Positions 8,421 to 17,541 of a stretch of DNA of 64,000 nucleotides are shown piece after piece; the stretch's first letter is position 1; every line of letters starts with the position of its first letter. Both the position numbers and the translations under genes were made by a program. This DNA is from Nitrospirillum amazonense. Its GTDB lineage: Bacteria; Pseudomonadota; Alphaproteobacteria; Azospirillales; Azospirillaceae. Under the pieces are notes generated by a model. The model did not search any database. It was not told the DNA's origin and worked only from the letters and a program-made list of their open reading frames with translations. The stretch lies in contig NZ_VITN01000001.1 in assembly GCF_007828045.1 (NCBI RefSeq), forward strand, positions 575,762 through 639,761, read 5' to 3'.

Positions 8421-9359
8421 CTATGGGGCCGCCGCCGGTGGTTCCATGCCCCCGTCGTGAAGCGGCCCTGCGGAGGGTGTGCTCAGCAGATGGTCGGCCA
8501 GCAATTTGGCGAAACGGGGCAGGCGGGCGCGGCCGCGGGTGCAGACCTTCAGGTCGCGTACCGCCCAGCTGTCGGTCAGGGCAATGCAGCGGATGTCCAT
8601 GGTCCGGGCGGCGCGCCGCGCCGTCGTTTCCGGCACGATGCCGATGCCGACGTTGCCCTCCACCAGGCGGCAAATACCGTCGAAGCTGCGCAACTGCACG
8701 CGCAGGCGCAGGCGCCGGCCGGCCCGGGCGGCCCGGTCGGACAGGAAGCGCTGCAGCGCCGCCGCGCGGTCCAGGCCCACGAGGTCGTGGTCCATCACCT
8801 CGGCGAAGGTCACCGTCTCACGCCCGCCCAGCGGGTGGGCGGGGGCGGCCACCAGGACGAAGCGGTCCTGGCGGAAAGGGTAGGTTTCCAGCTCGCCCGT
8901 CTCCACCGTGCCGGCGACGATGCCGATGTCGCCGGTGCCGTCGGCGATGGCGGCCACGATCTCATCGCTCAGCCGCTCTTCCACATCCACCGACACCAGG
9001 GGGTGGGCGTTCAGGAAGCTGCTCAGCAGCTCGGGCAGGAATTCCGTCAGCGCGTTGGTGTTGGACAGGATGCGGACGTTGCCGGCCGCCCCGCCGGCAT
9101 AGACGCTCAAATCCTCGCGCAGGCGTTCCGTCTGCTCCAGGATGGCGCGGGCATGGGCCAGCAGGGCGCGGCCGGCGGGGGTGGGTGTCACCCCGTGCCG
9201 TCCCCGGTCCAGCAGGGTGGCGCCCAGCGACACCTCCATATTGCGGATGCGCGTGCTGGCCGCCGCCAGGGCCAGGTGCGCCCGCTCGGCCCCCCAGGTG
9301 ATGCTGCCCGCCTCCACCACGTCGCGGAACAGCGCCAGGTCGGTCAGGTCGAATTGCAT
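8421..9359 (-). CDS. LysR family transcriptional regulator
   Basis: A 312-residue regulator starting at the ATG at 9359 (MQFDLTDLALFRDVV). The N-terminal winged helix-turn-helix is clear (AGSITWGAERAHLALAAAST, then GATLLDRGRHGVTPTPAGRA). The effector domain follows from about residue 90 (NVRILSNTNALTEFLPELLS...HPLVSVDVEE...GDIGIVAG). It resembles LysR members that act on aromatic or organic-acid genes, but the ligand cannot be read from sequence. It diverges from the small membrane-protein gene at 9528; the 168-base gap holds the short palindrome TCGGTGACCGA at 9436-9446, a weak candidate for its own operator. Confidence 0.9.
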   Translation of the reverse strand: MQFDLTDLALFRDVVEAGSITWGAERAHLALAAASTRIRNMEVSLGATLLDRGRHGVTPTPAGRALLAHARAILEQTERLREDLSVYAGGAAGNVRILSNTNALTEFLPELLSSFLNAHPLVSVDVEERLSDEIVAAIADGTGDIGIVAGTVETGELETYPFRQDRFVLVAAPAHPLGGRETVTFAEVMDHDLVGLDRAAALQRFLSDRAARAGRRLRLRVQLRSFDGICRLVEGNVGIGIVPETTARRAARTMDIRCIALTDSWAVRDLKVCTRGRARLPRFAKLLADHLLSTPSAGPLHDGGMEPPAAAP

Positions 9360-9527
9360 GGAAGCCCCCCTTCGCGGACCACCCTTCGTCATCGGCGAAG
9401 GCACACTGCGCGCAATACACATTGTTGCCAAGTGTTCGGTGACCGATACTTCGCCTGTGACGGAGCGAATGCCTGAACGGACGCTCCTCCGCCCGGGGCT
9501 CCGCATCGCCGGCGGCTCCTTGAAACC

Positions 9528-9779
9528 ATGAAGGACACCATCATGACCGGCCGCCTTTCCGGCGGCGCCGGCGGCGCGTTGTCGCGCGCGCTGCTGGGGC
9601 TGCTCCTGCTCGCCTTCATCCTCTTGCTGATGCTGCGCCCGGCATTGCCGGTGGCGCTCGACAGCCAGGGCCACCCCTGCACCTTGGTGCGGGTGGTGCC
9701 GGATGCGGATGAGATGCCGCCGACGCAGGTGGCGAAGCCTGGCCCGCCCTCTTTCGGCCCGGATGCCTACGGCGACTGA
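9528..9779 (+). CDS. Small single-pass membrane protein, unknown function
   Basis: An 83-residue frame with strongly G/C-rich third codon positions, supporting coding. One hydrophobic helix (LLGLLLLAFILLLML, residues about 22-36) is followed by a short region with one Cys and a Pro-rich tail (MPPTQVAKPGPPSFGP). The start is either the ATG at 9528 or the one at 9543 (MTGRLSGG); neither has a strong ribosome-binding site. It lies divergent from the LysR gene and could be its target. I recognise no family. Confidence 0.5.
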   Translation: MKDTIMTGRLSGGAGGALSRALLGLLLLAFILLLMLRPALPVALDSQGHPCTLVRVVPDADEMPPTQVAKPGPPSFGPDAYGD

Positions 9780-9864
9780 GTATTTTCGACCGCAGGAAAC
9801 GGGATGGCCGCCGCGTCGGCGCGGGGCAGGGTGGGACATCGACACCTGACAATCGGTTGCCATC

Positions 9865-10338
9865 ATGACCCTGTCCTTCACCGTCACCGGCCTCGATCCG
9901 GCCCCCTTCGCCCCCTTGTTCGCCCTGGATGAGGCCGGCCTGCTGGCCGCCGGCGCCTGCCGCCAGGTGGTGGACGCCCCGGGCGCCTTCCCCTGCCGCG
10001 TCAGCCTGGATGATGCCCGCCCGGGGGAGCGCGTGGTGCTGGTGAACCATCAGCATCAACCCGCCTTCACCCCGTATCGCTCCGCCCATGCGATCTATGT
10101 GCGCGAGGGCGTGGGTGAAGCATGTCGGACGGCGGACATCCTGCCGCCGGCCTTGGAACGGCGCATCCTATCGCTACGATGCTTTGACGCGGGCCATATG
10201 ATCGTGACGGCCGACCTGGTGGACGGTACGGACGCCATCCCCGTCATCCACCGCCTGCTGGACCGGCCGGATGTGGCCTACATCCACGCCCATTACGCCA
10301 AATACGGCTGCTATGCCGCGCGGATCGACAGGGCGTGA
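9865..10338 (+). CDS. DUF1203 domain protein
   Basis: A 157-residue cytosolic protein. The core (FPCRVSLDDARPGERVVLVN, then AFTPYRSAHAIYVREG) matches the DUF1203 pattern, where a conserved PCR motif, a short GE turn and a PY motif are typical. The C-terminal half (CYDAGH-like CFDAGHMIVTADLV) and the ending AHYAKYGCYAARID also fit. Members are single-domain proteins of unknown biochemical role, often found as stand-alone genes. Here it stands alone between the small membrane protein and the LacI regulator on the plus strand. Confidence 0.78.
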   Translation: MTLSFTVTGLDPAPFAPLFALDEAGLLAAGACRQVVDAPGAFPCRVSLDDARPGERVVLVNHQHQPAFTPYRSAHAIYVREGVGEACRTADILPPALERRILSLRCFDAGHMIVTADLVDGTDAIPVIHRLLDRPDVAYIHAHYAKYGCYAARIDRA

Positions 10339-10447
10339 TGCCGCTTGCGTCGCCCTCCCCGGGCAAGGGAATATCGGCGCCCCGCCAGCCCGGCGGGGCG
10401 CCGTCGCCATGCCGGCGCGGCGACCAGGATGACGGATCAGCGGACGG

Positions 10448-11524
10448 ATGCGGCGGTCGCGGCAGCAGCGGGACAGGGTGACCATCCAGGACGTGGCCCA
10501 GCGCGCCGGCGTGTCCGCCATGACCGTATCCAACGTCGTCAACCGCACCGGCAAGGTGGGGGAATCCACCCGCGCCCGGGTCCGCGCCATCATCGAGGAA
10601 ATGGGCTATGTGCCCAGCCAGGCGGCCCGCCACCTGGTGGGGGCGGCCCCGGCGCGCATCGGACTGATCTACCTCGATATCGAAAGCATGTTCCTCAGCC
10701 TGGCGCATGGCGAGGTATCGGCCGCGGCGGCGGAGAAGGGGCTGCAGCTCATGGTACGCCGCGCCGGCGCCGCCACGCCCGACAAGGCGGCGGCCGTGGC
10801 GTTGTCCCTGGTACGGTCGGGCGCGGACGCCCTGCTGCTCATTCCCCCCTTCGCCGAATTGCTGACCGGGACGCCGGCGCTGCGCACCCTGGGCGTGCCG
10901 GCAGTGGCCATCGCCACGGCCGGCCCCTTGCCCGACATGGCGACGGTACGCATCGACAACCATGCGGCAGGGCGGGCGGTCGCCGACCTGCTGATCGCGC
11001 GGGGCTATCGCCGCATCGCCATCATCACCGGTCCGGGCGGCCATTCCGACAGCGTGGCCCGGCTGGACGGCTACAAGTCGGCGCTGGCGGCGCACGGCAT
11101 CCCCTTCCGGCCGGAGCTGTGCGCGGAGGGGCTTTTCAGTTTTGAAACGGGGCTGATCGCTACCGACATCCTGCTGAACCTCCCCCAGCCGCCGGATGCC
11201 ATCATGGCCGCCAATGACGACATGGCGGCCGCCGCCTTGTGGGCCGCGCACCGGCGGGGTCTGGTGCCGCCCCGTGACCTCGCCGTCACCGGCTTTGACG
11301 ACACGCTGGTCGCCACCCGGGTGTGGCCGGCGCTGACCACCGTGCGCCAACCCATAAAGGACATGGCCGTCCGCGCCATCGACCTGCTGGTCGAGGCACT
11401 GGGCAGGTCGGCGGCGGCAAGCGGGGCGGCGGCAGGTGGGATGGTGGCCGGCATCGCCCCCACGCCACGCGACGTCGTGCTGGACTTCACCCTGGTGGAA
11501 CGCGGATCGGTGCGGCCGGCGTGA
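10448..11524 (+). CDS. LacI family transcriptional regulator
   Basis: A 358-residue regulator. The N-terminal DNA-binding domain is typical: VTIQDVAQRAGVSAMTVSNV (residues 11-30), hinge MGYVPSQAARHL, then a periplasmic-binding-protein-like sugar domain (ARIGLIYLDIES...GADALLLIPP...RIAIITGPGGHSDS...PDAIMAANDDMA...LAVTGFDDT). Members usually sense a sugar or related metabolite and repress nearby catabolic genes, but no sugar genes are adjacent. The gene ends 52 bases before the paired palindromes of the FtsX operon, which I attribute to a sigma-54 activator instead. Confidence 0.92.
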   Translation: MRRSRQQRDRVTIQDVAQRAGVSAMTVSNVVNRTGKVGESTRARVRAIIEEMGYVPSQAARHLVGAAPARIGLIYLDIESMFLSLAHGEVSAAAAEKGLQLMVRRAGAATPDKAAAVALSLVRSGADALLLIPPFAELLTGTPALRTLGVPAVAIATAGPLPDMATVRIDNHAAGRAVADLLIARGYRRIAIITGPGGHSDSVARLDGYKSALAAHGIPFRPELCAEGLFSFETGLIATDILLNLPQPPDAIMAANDDMAAAALWAAHRRGLVPPRDLAVTGFDDTLVATRVWPALTTVRQPIKDMAVRAIDLLVEALGRSAAASGAAAGGMVAGIAPTPRDVVLDFTLVERGSVRPA

Positions 11525-11576
11525 AGGGGGGAGCCGGCGGCGCGTGTTGATGGTCGGGCGGCCCCTGTGCGCGGAT

Positions 11577-11610
11577 TGTCCGTTCCCGGACAGCTGTTCG
11601 AGAACGGACA
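11577..11610 (+). promoter_or_regulatory. Two tandem TGTCCG-N4-CGGACA palindromes, likely activator sites
   Basis: Site 1 (11577-11592) is a perfect TGTCCG-TTCC-CGGACA. Site 2 (11595-11610) is TGTTCG-AGAA-CGGACA, one base off. The centres are 18 bases apart and the pair ends about 45 bases before a sigma-54-like promoter. The layout is what one expects of upstream activating sequences for an enhancer-binding protein; that protein is not encoded in the window. Confidence 0.7.
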
Positions 11611-11652
11611 GGGGTATCCCCCCACCACTTCAATAAAAGCAAGCACTTAGGC

Positions 11653-11670
11653 GCGGCCCGTCTTTTGCTT
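11653..11670 (+). promoter_or_regulatory. Predicted sigma-54 (-24/-12) promoter of the FtsX permease pair
   Basis: The sequence CGGCCCGTCTTTTGCTT has GG at 11655-11656 and GC at 11667-11668, exactly ten bases apart, as sigma-54 promoters require. It agrees with TGGCACG-N4-TTGCT at GGC, CG and TTGCT. The first gene starts about 30 bases after the expected transcript start. Confidence 0.65.
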
Positions 11671-11710
11671 GACACACACACTTCATTCCGCAGCCGGGGG
11701 AAACCGCTGA

Positions 11711-14110
11711 ATGATCGTCTTGCCGTCCATCTTCCGCCGCCACGCCCTGGTCACCCTGTTGAACCTGTTCGGGCTGACGGCGGGCATCGCCGGCTTCCTG
11801 ATGGTCAGCCTGTATGTGGCGGGGGAGTTGACGGTGGACCGGGGGTTCACGGGGGTCGACCGGCTCTACCGCGTGGGAACCCGGCTGTCGGTGGGGGGCA
11901 ACGAGATCGTGCTGGGCGCCACCACGCCGCTGTTGGTGGAGCCGCTGGCCCAGGACTTCCCAGAGGTGGAGGCGGTCACCCGCGCTTCCGAGGAGGATGT
12001 CGACCTGCAGGATGGGGACCGCGTCCTGACCACGCCGCTGCTGTGGGCGGACGCCAACCTGTTGCGGGTGCTGGACTATCCGCTGGCGCGGGGCGACGCC
12101 GCCACGGCGCTGGCCCGGCCCGATGGGCTGGTGGTGACGCCGGAACTGGCCCGCACCCTGTTCGGGGATGCCGATCCGATGGGCCGCACCGTCCGGGTGG
12201 CGGGCGGCCAGATGCTGACCGTCACCGGCGTGCTGAGGCCGCTGGCCGAAACCCACCTGAAGTTCACCGGCATCGCCGCCGACAGTGGCCGGGGGGACAA
12301 GAACTGGGCCCATATGGCCGCGGAGCAGTGGAGCCACATCGGGGAAACCGCCGTCTACGTCCGGCTGCGCCCGGGCACCTCCGCCGGGGCCGTGGCCGCG
12401 CGGCTGCCGGATTTCGTGCGGCGCCGGGCCGTCCTGAGCCAATTGCCGGACGATGTGCGCCAGGGCTTCATGGCCCTGCGCCTGGACCCGGTGCCCTCCA
12501 TCCATCTGCACATCAAGACCTTCAACCAGTCCAAGCCGGGCGGCGACGTCGGCACCGTGGGCCTCCTGTCGGTCGCCGCCTTGCTGATCCTGGGCGTGGC
12601 CATCGCCAACTACACCAACCTGGCCACGGCCCTAGCCATCCACCGGGCGCGGGAGGTCGGCATCCGCAAGCTGGCCGGCGCCCGGCGCTGGCAACTGGTG
12701 GCCCTGTTCACCGGCGAGTCCGTGGCGCTGGCCATCGCCGGCACCCTGGCCGGCCTGGCGGTGGTGGAGGTGCTGCTGCCCCCCTTCCTGGCGCTGGTGG
12801 GCCGGCCGCTCGGCTTTTCCTTGCTGCGCGACGGCGGTTTCCTTGCCCTAGTCCTGGCCACGCCCCTGGTGGTAGGGGTGCTGGGCGGCCTTTATCCCGC
12901 CCTGGTGCTCTCCGGCTACCGCCCGGCGGAGGTGCTGAAGGGTGGCGCGGCGCCAGCCGCCGGCCGCCTGGGCGCGGTGCTGGTGGTGGCGCAGTTCGCC
13001 ATCTCCATCACCCTGATCATCGCCACGGTGACGGTGCTGCGCCAGGTGGCGCACGCCCGCACCGCCGCCTTGGGCTTCCTGCCGGAAAACCTGTACGTCG
13101 TCAGCCAGTTGCCCCACGACGCGCAGCGCGCGGTCACCATGAAGACGGAGTTGGCGAAGATGCCCGGTATCCAGGGCGCGGCCTTTAGCAGCCTCGTCCC
13201 CGCCGACATCAGCCAGTTCATGACCCAGCTCACGGTGCCCGGGGACACTCATGGCGCCACGCCGGGCAAGGCCTTCATGCCGGATTTCTCGGCGGATCCG
13301 GACTTTATCGCGACCTATGGCCTGGACCTCAAGGCGGGCGCTGCCCTGCCGCCCGGCTGGCGCCCGGCGGCGGACGGGGGGCGGCGCTATGTCTGGCTGA
13401 CTGAGGCGGCGGCCCGACGCTTGGGGTATGCCCATCCCACGGATGCCGTGGGCGACCGCTACACCGATGAGGAGGATCATCCGGTCGAGGTGGCGGGCGT
13501 GCTGGGCAATGTCCGTTTCCGCACCGCCCGCGACGCGGACGAGGCGCTGATGTTCTCCATCGGCGCCACCGGTGGCTTCCTGACCATCCGTCTGGCCGCC
13601 GGCGATCCCCGCCCGGCCCTGGCCGCCATCAACGCCCTGGTGGATCAGCTGTACCCCGAGGCGCGTCGCGCGCCGCGCGGCTTCGCCGACGATAGGCTGG
13701 AGGCCCAGTACCGGACGGAGGAGCGCCAGGCCAAGGTCTTCGCCATCTTCAGCGCGCTGGCCATCGTGCTGGCCAACCTGGGCCTGTTCGGCCTGACGGC
13801 GCTGGCGGCGGCGCGGCGGACCAAGGAGATCGGCATCCGCCGCGTGGTGGGCGCCCGGGCGCGCGACATCGCCTGGCTGATGGTGTGGCAGTTCGCGCGG
13901 CCGGTGCTGCTGGCCAACCTGGTGGCCTGGCCCGTGGCCTGGTGGGGGCTGCATCGCTGGCTGGGGCAGTTCACCGTGCGGGTGGACCAGGGGCCGGGCA
14001 CCTATCTGGCCGCCGGGGCCGCCGCCCTGGCCGTGGCGCTGGCCACCGTGGCCGTTCACGTCATCCGCGTGACCCAGGCGCCGCCCGCCGGCGCCCTGCG
14101 GTATGAATGA
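11711..14110 (+). CDS. MacB/FtsX-type ABC transporter permease, first of a tandem pair
   Basis: A 799-residue membrane protein. The order is: N-terminal transmembrane helix (LLNLFGLTAGIAGFLMVSLY), a MacB-like periplasmic core (to about residue 250), a first FtsX domain (LLSVAALLILGVAIANYTN, AREVGIRKLAGARRWQL), a second helix and periplasmic part (AVLVVAQFAISITLIIATV onward), and a C-terminal FtsX domain (LGLFGLTALAAARRTKEIGI, RRVVGARARDIAWLM). Such permeases act mechanically on periplasmic or outer-membrane partners and need a separate LolD/MacB-like ATPase, which is not encoded nearby. The ATG at 11711 follows a GGGGGAAA stretch. The downstream permease starts 14 bases after the stop and is a clear paralogue. 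Confidence 0.88.
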   Translation: MIVLPSIFRRHALVTLLNLFGLTAGIAGFLMVSLYVAGELTVDRGFTGVDRLYRVGTRLSVGGNEIVLGATTPLLVEPLAQDFPEVEAVTRASEEDVDLQDGDRVLTTPLLWADANLLRVLDYPLARGDAATALARPDGLVVTPELARTLFGDADPMGRTVRVAGGQMLTVTGVLRPLAETHLKFTGIAADSGRGDKNWAHMAAEQWSHIGETAVYVRLRPGTSAGAVAARLPDFVRRRAVLSQLPDDVRQGFMALRLDPVPSIHLHIKTFNQSKPGGDVGTVGLLSVAALLILGVAIANYTNLATALAIHRAREVGIRKLAGARRWQLVALFTGESVALAIAGTLAGLAVVEVLLPPFLALVGRPLGFSLLRDGGFLALVLATPLVVGVLGGLYPALVLSGYRPAEVLKGGAAPAAGRLGAVLVVAQFAISITLIIATVTVLRQVAHARTAALGFLPENLYVVSQLPHDAQRAVTMKTELAKMPGIQGAAFSSLVPADISQFMTQLTVPGDTHGATPGKAFMPDFSADPDFIATYGLDLKAGAALPPGWRPAADGGRRYVWLTEAAARRLGYAHPTDAVGDRYTDEEDHPVEVAGVLGNVRFRTARDADEALMFSIGATGGFLTIRLAAGDPRPALAAINALVDQLYPEARRAPRGFADDRLEAQYRTEERQAKVFAIFSALAIVLANLGLFGLTALAAARRTKEIGIRRVVGARARDIAWLMVWQFARPVLLANLVAWPVAWWGLHRWLGQFTVRVDQGPGTYLAAGAAALAVALATVAVHVIRVTQAPPAGALRYE

Positions 14111-14124
14111 GGGGGAGGTGTACG

Positions 14125-16539
14125 ATGCCGATGTTCACGCTGCCTGTTTTCCTCCGCCGGCATATCCTGTTCACCTTGCTGAACCTGACGGGTCTGGCCG
14201 TCGGTATCGCCGCCTTCCTGCTGGTCAGCCTCTATGTGGCGGAAGAGGGGACGGTGGACCGGGGCTTCACCCACGCCGACCGCCTCTACCGCGTGGGCAG
14301 TCAACTGAACGTGGGCGGCCAGTCCATCAAGCTGACCTTCGCCCCGGATGACCTGGCCGGGTCCGTGAAGCAGGAGGTGCCGGAGGTCGAGGCCGTCACC
14401 CGTATCGAGCAGGATCGGGTGATGCTGGGCGCCGCCACCCGCTACTTCGAACAGCGGGTGCTGTGGGCCGATCCGGACTTCCTGCGGCTGCTGGATTATC
14501 CACTGGAACGGGGCGATCCCGCCCTGGCTCTGGCCCGGCCCGATGGCGTGGTGGTGACCCGGGACCTGGCGCGCACGCTGTTCGGGGACGCTGACCCCAT
14601 GGGCCGCACGATCGAGGTGCGGCACGGGCCGGCCCTGACCGTTACCGGCATCCTGGCGCCGCTGGGGCAAAGCCATCTGGTCTTCACCGCCATCGCCGCC
14701 GAGGCCGCACGGGGGGACAAGTCCTGGGCGCATGCGAAACCGCGACCCTGGTCCGACATCTCGGGGGTCACCACCTACGTCCGCTTGGCGCCGGGGGCGT
14801 CGGCGGCGGCGGTGGGCGCAGGCCTGCCCGCGTTCGTCAACCGGCACAACCCGCCCAACCCCGACAAGGCGGGCGGCGGCATGGACAACATGGTCAGCCT
14901 GCGGCTGGATCCCGTGCCCGACATCTATCTGCGGGTCAAGGCGCTGGGCGCCCTCGCCGAAGGGGATGTCGGCACCTTGCAGGTCCTGGGCGGCGTCGCC
15001 CTGCTGATCCTGGGCATCGCCATCGCAAACTACACCAACATGGCGACGGCCCAGGCCATCACCCGGGCCCGCGAGGTGGGCATCCGCAAGCTGGTGGGCG
15101 CTCGCCGCCGGCAGCTGGTCGCCCTGTTCACCGGCGAGGCGGTGCTGCTGGCCGCCGTCGGCACGGTGGCCGCCCTGGCGCTCATGGAACTGGCCCGGCC
15201 GGCGTTCCAGGGACTGGTGGGCCGGGATGTCTCGCTGGCGCCCCTGACCCGGGGCTGGCTGCTGCCCCTGCTGCTGGCCACGCCTGTCCTGGTGGGCGTG
15301 CTGGGCGGCTTCTACCCCGCCCTGGTGTTGTCGGGCTACCGGCCGGGAGAAGTACTGAAGGGCCGCGCCCAGGCGCCGGGCGCCGGCCGCGTGCGGGCCG
15401 TGCTGGTGGTGGCGCAGTTCGCGGTATCTATCGCCCTGATGGTGGCGACCTTCACGGTGCAGCGCCAGGTGGCCCACGTTCAGGCCGCCGGCCTGGGCTA
15501 TCAGCCGGATAGCCTGTACCTGGTCAGCAACCTGCCCGCCGACCTGTCCCGGGCCGCCACCTTGAAGGCGGAGGTGACACGCCTGCCCGGCGTGCGTGCC
15601 GCCAGTCTGTCCAGCTTGGTGCCGGCCGCCCAATCGGAAAGCCTGTCCAGCTTCGACCTGCCGGAAAATACCCGCAGCACCCTGCGCCAGGCGCGGGGTA
15701 TCGCCACCTTCACGGCGGACCAGGATTTCTTCGCCACCTACGGCGCGCGCCTGGTAGCCGGCAAGGACCTGCCCCCCGGCTGGAAGCCGGCGGAGGGGGA
15801 CGAGGAAAAGCCGCGCTACCTCATCCTGACGGAAACCGCGGCGCGGCGCATGGGATACACCAGGCCGGAGGACGCGGTGGGCGAACGCCTGTCCATCAAC
15901 AGCGAAGACCCCACCGAGGTCGCCGGCGTGGTGGCGGACATGCGGTTCCAGTCCGCCCGCCGGGCCGATCTGCCGCTGATGTTCCCGATCAAGGCCAGCG
16001 GCGAGCACCTGACCGTGCGCCTGGCCGCAGGCGACCAGCGGGCCACGATGGCGGCCGTGAACGCCGTGGTCGACAAGCTGTACCCCGACGCCGACTACCT
16101 GCGTCGCGCCTTCGCGGATGAGCGGATCGAAAGCCTGTACCAGTCGGAACGGCGCCAGGCCCGCGTCTTCGCTGCTTTCGGCGGCTTGGCCGTGGCGCTG
16201 GCCAATATGGGCCTGTTCGGCCTGACCGCCCTGACGGCGGCCCGGCGCACCAAGGAGATTGGCGTGCGCCGGGTGGTGGGGGCCAAGGTGCCGGATATCA
16301 TGGGGCTGATGGCCTGGCAATTCACCCGGCCCGTGCTGCTCGCGAACCTGGTGGCGTGGCCTGTCGCCTGGTGGGCCCTGCACCAGTGGCTGCTGCAATT
16401 CACCGTGCGGGTGGACCAGGCGCCCCTGACCTTCCTGGCCGCCGGCGCTGTCGCCTTGGCCGTGGCGCTGGCCACGGTGGCGGTCCACGTCATCCGCGTC
16501 GCCAGCGCCCCGCCGGTGGCGGCGCTGCGGTACGAATGA
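14125..16539 (+). CDS. MacB/FtsX-type ABC transporter permease, second of a tandem pair
   Basis: An 804-residue paralogue of the preceding permease with the same two-FtsX layout. Segments align almost residue for residue: LLNLTGLAVGIAAFLLVSLY, LLILGIAIANYTNMATAQAI, REVGIRKLVGARRRQLVALF, LGGFYPALVLSGYRPGEVLK and the ending ASAPPVAALRYE. The ATG at 14125 is chosen because GGGGGAGGT precedes it and because it aligns with the start of the first copy; a frame opening at 14107 overlaps the upstream stop. The pair arose by tandem duplication and presumably forms a heterodimer or two related complexes under the same sigma-54 promoter. Confidence 0.88.
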   Translation: MPMFTLPVFLRRHILFTLLNLTGLAVGIAAFLLVSLYVAEEGTVDRGFTHADRLYRVGSQLNVGGQSIKLTFAPDDLAGSVKQEVPEVEAVTRIEQDRVMLGAATRYFEQRVLWADPDFLRLLDYPLERGDPALALARPDGVVVTRDLARTLFGDADPMGRTIEVRHGPALTVTGILAPLGQSHLVFTAIAAEAARGDKSWAHAKPRPWSDISGVTTYVRLAPGASAAAVGAGLPAFVNRHNPPNPDKAGGGMDNMVSLRLDPVPDIYLRVKALGALAEGDVGTLQVLGGVALLILGIAIANYTNMATAQAITRAREVGIRKLVGARRRQLVALFTGEAVLLAAVGTVAALALMELARPAFQGLVGRDVSLAPLTRGWLLPLLLATPVLVGVLGGFYPALVLSGYRPGEVLKGRAQAPGAGRVRAVLVVAQFAVSIALMVATFTVQRQVAHVQAAGLGYQPDSLYLVSNLPADLSRAATLKAEVTRLPGVRAASLSSLVPAAQSESLSSFDLPENTRSTLRQARGIATFTADQDFFATYGARLVAGKDLPPGWKPAEGDEEKPRYLILTETAARRMGYTRPEDAVGERLSINSEDPTEVAGVVADMRFQSARRADLPLMFPIKASGEHLTVRLAAGDQRATMAAVNAVVDKLYPDADYLRRAFADERIESLYQSERRQARVFAAFGGLAVALANMGLFGLTALTAARRTKEIGVRRVVGAKVPDIMGLMAWQFTRPVLLANLVAWPVAWWALHQWLLQFTVRVDQAPLTFLAAGAVALAVALATVAVHVIRVASAPPVAALRYE

Positions 16540-16550
16540 CCGCGCGACAG

Positions 16551-17429
16551 TCAGCCCTTTACCAGGCCCAGCAGCAGGGCGTTGGTCTCGGCCGGCTTCT
16601 CCAGCATGATCTGGTGGCCGCAGCGTTCCAGTTCCACGTAGGTGGCGTTGGGCAGGCGCTTGGCCAGGTCGCGGGCACCGGCCGGCGGCGTCAGGCCGTC
16701 ATTGGCGCCGGCCACCACGGTGATGGGCAGGGTCAGGGATGAGAGCGCCGCCGGGTCGGGATGGGCCGCCTGGCTCATCAGCGCCTTCATCATGAACAGG
16801 CTGTTGCCCTTGGTCGCCTGCTCCTCGAACGCGAGCAGGGCGGCGTCGGTGTCCGGATGCCAGGCCAGGGAACGGAACTTGGCGGAGATGAGGGGGCGGA
16901 TCCATTCCAGGACGAAGGGTGGCAGCCAGCCCAGCGGGTTGGCGCCCAACAGGGCGACGGGGCTGGGCGGGCCCAGCAACAAGGCCGCCGCCACGCGATG
17001 CAACTGGCCCTCCGCCGCCAGGCCCTGCAGCAGGCTCAAGGTCAGGCGGCAGCCATAGGAGTGGCCGGCCAGGATGACGCGGCCTTGACTGTCCGGCGGC
17101 CCATAGCTGTCCAGGATCTGGCGGTAGTCGGCCACCAGATGGTTACCCTCATAGGCCGCCCAGTCGCGCGGCTGGGGGCTTTGCCCATGGCCGACGAAAT
17201 CCCAGGCGACGATGCGCACGCCCGCCTCCACCAGGGCGGCCCATTGGTGGCGCCACTGGTTCTTGTTGCCGCCACTGCCGTGGCACAGGAAGACGGTGGT
17301 GTCGGCACGCGTCCCGCCCTCATGCACCAGCAGGCTCAAGGGCGGACGGCCGTCGCGCACCGTCACCGTGTCGGTCGTGACCACCAGGCGGGTGGTGGCA
17401 ATCGGCTGGGGCTCAGCGGTATCCGGCAT
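16551..17429 (-). CDS. Alpha/beta hydrolase
   Basis: A 292-residue cytosolic hydrolase with all expected parts: the oxyanion-hole HGSGG near residues 50-54, the nucleophile elbow AGHSYG (Ser124), the acid in GANDG (Asp244) and the base in GHQ (His272). A cap region lies between about residues 155 and 220. The closest general class is the epoxide hydrolase/haloperoxidase/lactonase-type hydrolases; the substrate cannot be told. It converges with the second FtsX gene and diverges from the P1 peptidase gene, so it is a single-gene unit. Confidence 0.88.
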   Translation of the reverse strand: MPDTAEPQPIATTRLVVTTDTVTVRDGRPPLSLLVHEGGTRADTTVFLCHGSGGNKNQWRHQWAALVEAGVRIVAWDFVGHGQSPQPRDWAAYEGNHLVADYRQILDSYGPPDSQGRVILAGHSYGCRLTLSLLQGLAAEGQLHRVAAALLLGPPSPVALLGANPLGWLPPFVLEWIRPLISAKFRSLAWHPDTDAALLAFEEQATKGNSLFMMKALMSQAAHPDPAALSSLTLPITVVAGANDGLTPPAGARDLAKRLPNATYVELERCGHQIMLEKPAETNALLLGLVKG

Positions 17430-17541
17430 GGTGTTTCCCGTTGAAGGTACGAGGATGAAGGCGGACTATCCGCGCTGTCGCGGCCGGGATCGTGGATCGG
17501 CCGTCCCCGGACCGTGAACCAAGCCGTTGGAAAACCGTATC

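Noticed and set aside
11577..11610. Palindromes as operators of the upstream LacI-type gene
   Set aside because: They lie after that gene, and their distance from a sigma-54-like promoter and their tandem spacing fit an enhancer-binding protein better.
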